Positions 59,601 through 64,000 of a stretch of DNA of 64,000 nt are shown here, one piece after another (the first letter of the stretch is position 1; every line of letters starts with the position of its first letter). Both the position numbers and the translations under genes were made by a program. The notes under the pieces are model-generated. The model searched no databases. It saw only the letters and a list, made by a program, of their open reading frames with translations, and was not told the DNA's origin. Source of the DNA: Anadara kagoshimensis (taxonomy: Eukaryota; Mollusca; Bivalvia; Arcoida; Arcidae); the NCBI GenBank assembly GCA_021292105.1, contig CM037870.1, positions 26,521,416 to 26,585,415 on the forward strand. Reading direction: 5' to 3'.

Positions 59601-62600
59601 GGGATGAATTAAACACCAAGCAATAGAATCAACAAACGAATAACTCATAGGTACTATTGGTTATAAAACGTCCGACTTTAGAGGGGCAATCGTTTTAATG
59701 ACAAAACAATGTACAATAAATGATTAAAGTTATAGCGGAGGGACCTTAAGAGCGATTAAAGTAATAGCGGAGGGACCTTAAGAGCGATTAAAGTAACCGC
59801 GGAGGGACCTTACAATTGCATGTATCATAAACACACATAATGGGAAGTACAAAATCCTTATTTTCCCAAACAACGAGACGACGACCTTTGGAATATGTGT
59901 ACAAATTATATTTTTTATATTTCTTTATAATTATTTTAGTCAATTTAAAAACAACAAAAAATTGCACAGTATTAACGAACACTGTACTATAATAAGTCCA
60001 TTAGTAATATGTGGAATGAAATCCTCCTGCCCCGACCTGTGACTATATGGTTTTAAGCCAAGAAGGACCATCACGTGACTACAATAAACTGTAATTACAT
60101 AATTCTACACTTACCAGTAATACATAATTCTTTTGTCACTGCGTATCCACCAATCCGTGTGTTCTGAAAATCCAATAGATATTCGCTTTCCAGATGATAC
60201 ACTTGTCCAGAACAAGCAACTAGAACAAAAAGAGGAATTCCCCTGATTAAATGTCCCATAGTTCCATGTCCCTTTCACACAATTTTGATTACACACGTGG
60301 CGGTTGTAGCTAGCTAAACAGGAGGTGCTTACCCTTCCGGAGCACCCGGCCTCACTTCCCTGGTGGAAGTTCACGTGTCTAACCTGACTTGTCAGTTCCA
60401 AAGTTTTTTCTTTGCTTCTGGATTGTGATTCGGACATGGATTAGTATGTTTCTTTTTGATGTTTACTAACTCATGTAGCTATATAGTCGCATAGACATCA
60501 TAAGGCTTAACCTAGGTTGTAAACAAACTCTTTTGGACATGATTCTAAAAAGTAAAACCTAAGGTAGCAATAATAATAATAATATAATAATAATAATAAA
60601 AACAACATTGGAATAAAATGTCTCTGTGCGTCGTCCGAATTAACTTGTCGCTGACAAAAATGACAGGCAAAAATACCAGAAACAAAGCAATTATTGAATC
60701 ATTGCCAAGAAAATAATGAAAGAAAAGCTTTTTGTAAAGACACACACACACACTCTCTCTCGCTTAATAAGAAACGTCTCTCTTCGAAAATGCAGGACGC
60801 AGAGAACAAATCTCAATTAAATATACCGGTTTATGGATTCAAACCCGACCGGGTCTGACCAAGACTTGAAATTAGATAGTGAATGTTCTTTCGCCAATCG
60901 CTCGGCATTTAGAAATGAAAGTCACGGGGTATTTCGGAAGAGACTTTAAAAACCGAGGTTCAATGTCACGGCAGGCGTGGCATGATAAAAAACCCTCCAT
61001 ACAGGCTGCAAAGGTCAAAACTTCTGTAACTGCACCTATGGCTTATGGCGTCTCGATATAAGCGAAATATTTTTGACAGGGACGTTGAACCCCATTCAAT
61101 TAATAACTAAATCAATCAATTAAATATACCTGTGCTCTGAAGAGAGAAGGATCCTCGAACATAAACGGTTTGCAAATTTGAAATGGATCTTTTTAATGGC
61201 TGTTCTTGGCTTTCCAGTAGTGAGGGTAAAAATAATTTTCTTATTTCTTCCTTTAAGATGCGTTCGTTATCATTTGTGTACCAGGATGCGTTCGTTGGTC
61301 GACCAATAACATTAAATGTTACAAAGGTACCGCCAGGTCCACTGAAAGAAACAATTCAAAATTAAAAAAAAACTACTTACGCAATAATTAACCTAATTGT
61401 TAAAGAGCACCAAATATCTGCGTCACTGGTCACTGAATGCACAAATTTATGCAAAAGTCTAGTCAATCTTGTTGAATAATAACTAAGTGTCGATAGAATA
61501 CTTATAGCCAGGCTACAACAGCAGTAACAACTGGACAAAACACAAAGTCATCGGACATAGATATGTCGCCTGCCCTTTAGTGATCCATATTTATCGAAAC
61601 AGTCGTCTAGTGCTGTAAAATTAAAACTGGTATTATATGTAATTTAAACGACTGAGCCGGTATCTCTGCTGGTGGTTGGTGCCCCAAGGACATCACAAAT
61701 TCAGTTGGCAATAATTGTGTTATTGTCAGAAATATAGTATTGTATAAGTTTGCTGCTAGTTAAAATTTAAAATTCCTCAAAAACTAAGTTAAAGTCCCTC
61801 ATGCAAAGTATTTCTTTAGCTTTTGGTAAAATATATTTTGGTCCTTTGGGTATCTTTTCAACATCTTGGAAAAAAGAATTTTGATCCAAGAACTACTGAT
61901 GAGTAACTGTTTTTCGAAACGGCCGTCTAGTGCTTTATATCAATCGACATAAGGTCATTTAAGCTGCTACAGACAAAAAAAGCTAATGGCGTCATTATAA
62001 CAATGATGTTTGCGTTCCACAGCTAATACTGAAATATATTGACCAAAATATTGCCAAAAAGAAAAGGTTAATTTCGAAGTACATAAAAACCATCATTATA
62101 CTAACCTGAATTTTATATTATCTACTGAAAAATGGAATCTGGAAAAGTATTGTGATGCTAACACCGATTGAGGAAGTTTGGACTCCATTAGTGAAAACGT
62201 ATTCGTTAACCCGGATGTGATTGGTGTTGTTTCTTTGGCAGTCAAACCAGAGTAGAGGTTGTAAATTGTATATGCATTTTGTGTCGGACCGGTGTGAAGT
62301 TCTATTGATGCCCTGTATATCATTAGAACGGATTCTGAAACAGAATTATTCAAGTTTTTTTGCTATATATATATTTTACAAGTTATATATAAATATATAT
62401 TAAATATTATCTCCCTGGAATACAAGATTACTCTGTAGATCCTCCCTTGCTGTTTCAGTTCTTCCCAATTCTTTTAAGAGTGTTTTGTATTTTTGAGAAA
62501 TAAATGGACATTACGACTACTATTTAACGATTTGACTTGAAATTTATGTATTTATTTTATTATGCAATAGAATTTAAGTCACCACTGTGAAAACTAAATT

Positions 62601-63818
62601 ACTTTTATATTTATGCTTGTTTAGCTAAACAGGAGGTGCTTATCCTTCCAGAACACCCGGCCTCACTTTCCTGATGGAAGTTCACATGTCCAACATGACT
62701 TGTCAGTTCCAAAGTTTTTGCTTTGCTTCTGGATTGTGATTCGGACATGAATAAATATATTTGTTTTTTATTAAAATTAAAAACAGTTACTCAGAATATA
62801 CTTTTATTTCTGTTTTGATAAACATAGCTTTAAAATCAATTTTTATAGAAAGTTTCAAGTCTATGCTCACTCTGTAGCATCAGACTAGGTGTTCTGAGAG
62901 ACTACAAAACAGCGATTCATTGGTTTATAGTTTATATACTTCACATGGGGAAGAGGAAAGAACTCCGTGGCTAATCTGTTAAAATTGTTCGGATTATAGT
63001 TACTCTCATTGCTCATCTTAGAGTGATAAACATTGTTTGCCAAATGTTGGGGGTTTGTCTCGATATTCTTGATATTCTTGCCTCTTCCAACATTCAAGTA
63101 CTATTCGTCTAGATACAAAGAAATCTAGAATTGTAATTGTGGCAACCACAATGATGAAAGTCTGCCACCTCCCGTTTCCATGGTCAAAGTCATGTTGGAA
63201 ACTGAAAATGCGGCTAGATCATATACATGTACATGGGTGATACATTGCTGTTATAAAATTTTATTGAGATTGAGTGAGGCATATCTGAGAAAAAGGGTGG
63301 ACAAGCATTTGGAAAGTGGAATAAAAATAATAAGAAAAGGGGAGAAACGGAATACAATAAGTTCCTCATACAGAGCAACACACAGTGTGATGGGAGACTT
63401 AAAAACCCTTACTGTGTCTTACATGTATGAATACAATTTCATCCATCAATTTAAAACTTACCGTCAATTCTGATATCCATAGCTTTCGAACTGTAGACTT
63501 CTAGCGTATTATTAGCATAAACTTTACACATGTATCGCCCAACATATCTGAGGGCGGTTCTAGACACATAATTTGGAATGTAAGAGAGATCGTCTCCACC
63601 GCCTTCCCTTTCTATGACCTCCGGAACATCATATCTAAAATTCTTATTAGAATTACTTGATTTGTCGTAGTTAAACGATTTTACAACTTCGCCGTCTTTT
63701 TCATATACCATAGTCTCATTTGTATTCAAGTCTCGTGGAATGTCGCATATCAACGGGATATTAGCGACCGGATTTCTGTTATTTCCACGGTTGTATGATA
63801 TCTCAACTTTAGGCACAC
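45427..63818 (-). CDS. Adhesion GPCR, 3' fifteen exons (5' end outside window)
   Basis: Exons, 5' to 3': 63818-63462, 62334-62106, 61341-61130, 60219-60115, 59149-59007, 58357-58208, 56933-56839, 56164-55908, 55298-55105, 54548-54399, 50895-50774, 48712-48450, 47867-47798, 47313-47120, 45728-45427 (TGA). All phases agree, giving about 946 residues. Order: Ig-like domain; two exons of uncertain fold (possibly SEA-like); a Cys-containing linker; GAIN domain; GPS; seven helices; cytoplasmic tail with CCCCC and many Ser/Thr/Lys. The GPS keeps its cysteines and tryptophans and ends CNHLTNFAILL, so autoproteolysis between Leu and Thr and a tethered agonist starting TNFAILL are expected. Family B2 marks include LLHYFILVSFMWMLIEG in helix 3, a CW pair after helix 4 and LLGLTWIFGYFAI in helix 6. 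Ig plus GAIN suggests an ADGRF- or ADGRA/L-like receptor; ligand unknown. One intron has a GC donor. Introns carry hammerhead repeats, MITEs, SINEs and a satellite. Confidence 0.9.
46029..46256. mobile_element. MITE family A, clearest copy
   Basis: Both arms are well kept: TTGGTCAAGTTTGAGCTGGCC and the mirror GGCCAGGTCAAACTTG, each ending at CTATAG/TATAG. In the adhesion GPCR intron before the last exon. Confidence 0.65.
46378..46505 (+). mobile_element. LINE 3' tail fragment
   Basis: CCTGAGCACTCGGTCTCACT through GGACTTGGAATGGTATGTTTG. Confidence 0.65.
46710..46830 (-). repeat. Hammerhead-bearing repeat, copy g (truncated, core intact)
   Basis: Only the ribozyme-proximal part of the family remains. 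It lies downstream of exon 47313-47120, in the intron before the last adhesion GPCR exon, in sense orientation. Confidence 0.7.
46742..46788 (-). ncRNA. Type I hammerhead ribozyme motif, core intact
   Basis: Minus strand: stem I (46781-46787 with 46742-46748, one G-U pair), CTGATGA (46774-46780), stem II (46761-46773, 5 bp with two wobble pairs, loop TGT), GAAA (46757-46760), a very short stem III and cleavage triplet GTC at 46749-46751. All strictly conserved core positions are present. Confidence 0.65.
47120..47313 (-). CDS. Adhesion GPCR exon: helix 5 and loop 3
   Basis: 194 nt. Starts CWMSLTAFYYAFAIPVGM and ends RAALSVFVLLG at the start of helix 6, with a basic loop (SERKIAMMNFR). Confidence 0.92.
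47379..47615. repeat. Direct duplication, about 130 bp
   Basis: GCAAGATTTAATAAAGTATA through GAATGTCTGGCGATAATAA occurs at 47382 and 47511, just upstream of helix 5 exon. Confidence 0.8.
47798..47867 (-). CDS. Adhesion GPCR exon: helix 4
   Basis: 70 nt. Reads GIPLVPVIIILAVN and ends YWGGNG, close to the family pattern before the extracellular-loop CW. Confidence 0.88.
48450..48712 (-). CDS. Adhesion GPCR exon: helices 2 and 3
   Basis: 263 nt, phase 2 to 1. Helix 2 reads LFNLALSMLFSWIIFLAG; a conserved Cys follows (YAGCIVV), then helix 3 with FMWMLIEGILQYL. Confidence 0.92.
48770..49165 (+). mobile_element. LINE 3' tail with its end repeated three times
   Basis: After one tail copy, the terminal ~95-100 bp (CTGATTAACTTGTTTTGGCA to ATTAGTATGTTTGTTATTTA) occurs three times head to tail from 48881, 48979 and 49073. 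Confidence 0.7.
50085..50285 (-). mobile_element. LINE 3' tail fragment, minus
   Basis: AAAATACTAATCCAGGTAAA, TTAAACACGTGAAGGGATGC and GAACTATGCGACGTCAAATA. Confidence 0.55.
50586..50622. repeat. CA microsatellite
   Basis: About 18 CA units, in the intron between helix 1 and helix 2 exons. Confidence 0.95.
50774..50895 (-). CDS. Adhesion GPCR exon: helix 1, GC donor
   Basis: 122 nt encoding LTIITIIGLSLSIAGLLF and ending FIWF plus two bases. The donor reads AG/GCAAGT; only use of this GC donor keeps the frame with the next exon, which restores Arg and continues QLRKGRSQQT. Confidence 0.88.
50935..51174. mobile_element. MITE family B, copy in the GPS-TM1 intron
   Basis: GGCAAACACCATTGACCTGT and mirror GGTCAATGTTGTTTGCC; 40 bp upstream of the helix 1 exon in the direction of transcription. 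Confidence 0.6.
51500..53340. repeat. Satellite-like array, about seven units of 205-216 bp
   Basis: GCAAAGTCATTATTGAATAA starts units at 51721, 51936, 52151, 52362, 52569 and 53130 (the last after a SINE insertion), with an older partial unit from about 51500. Every unit has TTCTAGAA. Lies in the intron between the GPS exon and the helix 1 exon. Confidence 0.88.
52765..53105 (-). mobile_element. tRNA-headed SINE inserted in a satellite array
   Basis: Full-length copy of the same SINE. The flanks TTGTATCTGGA (52754-52764) and TTGTTTCTGGA (53106-53116) are its target duplication, which lies within a satellite unit. Confidence 0.85.
53388..53470 (-). repeat. Hammerhead-bearing repeat, copy h (fragment)
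   Basis: CTGATGA (53436-53442), stem II and GAAA are intact, but the 3' strand of stem I is degenerate and the cleavage triplet reads ATA. Sense in the adhesion GPCR intron after the GPS exon. Confidence 0.6.
53709..53951. mobile_element. MITE family B, second copy in the GPS-TM1 intron
   Basis: Left arm partly eroded (CAAACTTTATTGCTCTGTCC), right arm clear (GACAGGTCAATGTTGTTTACC). Confidence 0.55.
53985..54287 (-). mobile_element. 5'-truncated SINE with perfect 15-bp target duplication
   Basis: The tRNA head is cut at box B; ATGTTTAGGTTATGA flanks both sides (53970-53984 and 54288-54302). The identical duplication points to a fairly recent insertion. Confidence 0.85.
54399..54548 (-). CDS. 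Adhesion GPCR exon: GPS motif and tethered agonist
   Basis: 50 codons, phase 0. Residues in order: C-x-x-W, G-W ... G-C, then Y-x-C-x-CNHLTNFAILL. All four cysteines and both tryptophans are kept. Cleavage is expected between L and T of HLT, as in the family. Confidence 0.95.
55105..55298 (-). CDS. Adhesion GPCR exon, GAIN subdomain B
   Basis: 194 nt. Contains RLVLQVYSTSKLF, SRIVAAQLVIDGQ and VFKPINVTQQ, the strand pattern just before a GPS. Confidence 0.85.
55480..55725 (-). mobile_element. Degenerate SINE of the same family
   Basis: Recognisable by CGTCGTCAGCTA, TGTGTTGCGCTAATTGCATT and GTCAGACCCGGTCGGGGTTT; head missing. Confidence 0.65.
55908..56164 (-). CDS. Adhesion GPCR exon, GAIN A to B
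   Basis: 257 nt, phase 2 to 1. Begins RIIESVEQIAARVDL and runs to AAIVLPESIYEK. IVLPESI matches the start of the beta-sandwich subdomain in this family. Confidence 0.85.
56330..56790 (-). mobile_element. LINE 3' end with coding remnant, minus strand
   Basis: Minus frame reads PASPVYGVFVPQLIRYGRAC then LLTNKLF. The 3' UTR is cut shortly after. Adjacent to GAIN exon 56164-55908. Confidence 0.75.
56839..56933 (-). CDS. Adhesion GPCR exon, GAIN subdomain A helix
   Basis: 95 nt. Reads VVQNVIDIVNNILDLDRE, the common V-x-x-V-x-x-I-x-x-x-L helix of adhesion GPCR stalks. Confidence 0.85.
57452..57918. mobile_element. Second copy of the 470-bp mariner-type MITE
   Basis: TA|CTGTAGGAACC ... GGTTCCTACAG|TA, the same 150-bp inverted arms and centre as the element at 14907. 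In an adhesion GPCR intron. Confidence 0.8.
57960..58119. mobile_element. 160-bp MITE, TIR CAGTCAAACCTGTCTATAAA
   Basis: Flanked by TA. Inverted ends of about 30 bp carry CTATAAAGGCCAC-like sequence. Lies just upstream of GAIN exon 58357-58208 in position, directly after the larger MITE. Confidence 0.65.
58208..58357 (-). CDS. Adhesion GPCR exon, GAIN subdomain A start
   Basis: 50 codons, phase 0-0. Contains NVTDYTVNLTNPRN and the helical AEILRNIATDVDNITEK typical of the alpha-helical GAIN subdomain. Confidence 0.8.
58738..58805 (-). mobile_element. LINE 3' tail fragment, minus
   Basis: ACATACTGGTCCATGTCCAAA then AAACGAATTAAGTTTAACAG; only the terminal 70 bp remain. Confidence 0.5.
59007..59149 (-). 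CDS. Adhesion GPCR exon, second Cys-containing linker exon
   Basis: 143 nt. Contains FCAGNGF and NPLCKF, two cysteines, and several N-glycosylation sequons (NITI, NLSE). It leads into the GAIN domain. Confidence 0.75.
59249..59515 (-). repeat. Hammerhead-bearing repeat, copy i (full length)
   Basis: The most complete copy: about 265 bp, with imperfect inverted ends (GTAATTGTG.. and GTAATATG-like). Sense in the adhesion GPCR intron between exons 60219-60115 and 59149-59007. Confidence 0.75.
59279..59326 (-). ncRNA. Type I hammerhead ribozyme motif, best copy
   Basis: Minus strand: stem I AGCACT/AGTGCT, CTGATGA (59312-59318), stem II GGAAT-TGT-ATTCC (59299-59311), GAAA (59295-59298), a one- to two-base-pair stem III and cleavage triplet GTT (59287-59289). 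One A-A mismatch lies next to the core in stem I. This is the standard minimal type I fold known from animal retrozymes. Confidence 0.75.
59722..59812. repeat. Three 32-bp tandem units
   Basis: GATTAAAGT..GCGGAGGGACCTTA at 59722, 59754 and 59786. Confidence 0.9.
60115..60219 (-). CDS. Adhesion GPCR exon, first Cys-containing linker exon
   Basis: 105 nt, phase 1-1. Reads ACSGQVYHLESEYLLDF and ends TKELCIT; two cysteines that may pair with those in the next exon. Confidence 0.7.
60235..60455 (+). mobile_element. LINE 3' tail
   Basis: Well kept from CCCATAGTTCCATGTCCC to GGACATGGATTAGTATGTTT. Lies just upstream of exon 60219-60115. Confidence 0.75.
60566..60600. repeat. TAA microsatellite
   Basis: About eleven TAA-type units with one TA break. 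Confidence 0.9.
60840..61098 (+). mobile_element. SINE, head-truncated, plus orientation
   Basis: Starts within box B (CAAACCCGACCGGGTCTGACC) and runs to GGGACGTTGAACCCCA. In the intron between exons 61341-61130 and 60219-60115. Confidence 0.7.
61130..61341 (-). CDS. Adhesion GPCR exon, possible SEA-like half
   Basis: 212 nt, phase 2 to 1. Reads SGPGGTFVTFNVIGRPTN and ends VYVRGSFSLQST. The short alternating hydrophobic pattern could be a SEA-type fold, which is found in some adhesion GPCRs, but this is weak. Confidence 0.7.
61590..61940 (+). repeat. Hammerhead-bearing repeat, copy j (dimer-like)
   Basis: Plus orientation, antisense to the adhesion GPCR. Two ribozyme positions lie 320 bp apart: a degenerate one at 61580-61613 and an intact-core one at 61888-61935. 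The unit between them has the family body plus about 75 bp of extra sequence. Confidence 0.65.
61888..61935 (+). ncRNA. Type I hammerhead ribozyme motif, core intact, weak stem II
   Basis: CTGATGA at 61896-61902, GAAA at 61916-61919, GTC at 61925-61927, stem I arms AAGAACTA and TAGTGCTT with one mismatch. Stem II has two mismatches, so activity may be low. Confidence 0.6.
62106..62334 (-). CDS. Adhesion GPCR exon after the Ig domain
   Basis: 229 nt, phase 1 to 2, starting ESVLMIYRASIEL and ending FHFSVDNIKF. No cysteine. I do not recognise the fold. Confidence 0.75.
62620..62770 (+). mobile_element. LINE 3' tail, terminal 150 bp
   Basis: GCTAAACAGGAGGTGC through GGACATGAATAAATATATTTG, in the intron after the Ig exon. 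Confidence 0.7.
63462..63818 (-). CDS. Adhesion GPCR exon: Ig-like domain
   Basis: 119 codons with symmetric phase. The pattern IPLICDIP ... RTALRYVGRYMCKVYANN has the two cysteines and the Y-x-C spacing of an Ig fold. It is the most N-terminal part visible; the acceptor at 63819-63821 shows that more exons lie upstream. Confidence 0.8.
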
Positions 63819-64000
63819 CTGAAAGGAATTAATTACACAATAGGATTATGTTTCTCATGAACCAATTTTTGAACCCCATCATTTAATGCATTAAAACTTT
63901 TCATGTGCTACGTTTGAATGCATTTTTTATAAAACTTCAATAAAAGAACAAGCCAAAAACAATATTTTGGTGTTTTAGCAAATAAAAAAAAAAAAAAAAA

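Overview
This is an AT-rich, intron-rich animal window that looks molluscan, most likely bivalve. The evidence is a His/Gly/Tyr-rich secreted-protein gene, an opsin, a large adhesion GPCR, short tRNA-headed SINEs, many LINE tails, mariner-type MITEs and hammerhead-ribozyme repeats. The species call is an inference; no marker gene is present.

Layout. (1) About 1-31,200 is a tandem duplication, transcribed on the minus strand, of a small secreted protein gene. The distal copy (CDS 21,420-29,914) can be spliced by hand into 11 exons giving a 194-residue protein: a signal peptide, then His/Gly/Tyr/Lys-rich modules. All nine internal exons are multiples of three and phase 1-1, and three or four are micro-exons of 12-15 nt. 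The proximal copy (4,856-12,401) has the same exon plan but a 1-nt deletion in the signal-peptide exon, a degraded exon 2 donor and a lost exon 3 acceptor, so it is probably a pseudogene or a remodelled gene. A third unit seems to start at about 31,240 and is cut off. (2) 31,497-33,360 holds TA microsatellites, a small MITE and a 1.5 kb inverted-repeat element with near-identical 587-bp arms. (3) 33,300-38,040 is gene-poor. (4) 38,043-42,926 (+) is a three-exon opsin of 338 aa with the retinal lysine. (5) 45,427-63,818 (-) is the 3' part of an adhesion GPCR with 15 exons visible: Ig-like domain, GAIN domain, a complete GPS with the HL/T cleavage site, seven membrane helices and a Ser/Lys-rich tail. 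Its 5' exons lie beyond the right edge.

Mobile DNA fills the introns. The most notable family is a ~250-270 bp repeat carrying a type I hammerhead ribozyme motif (about ten copies, three with an intact catalytic core in a largely paired fold), resembling the retrozymes known from animal genomes. Two copies in the proximal duplicate have clean empty sites in the distal duplicate, so the family moved after the duplication. The three genes show no functional link; the opsin and adhesion GPCR are convergent neighbours separated by 2.5 kb.
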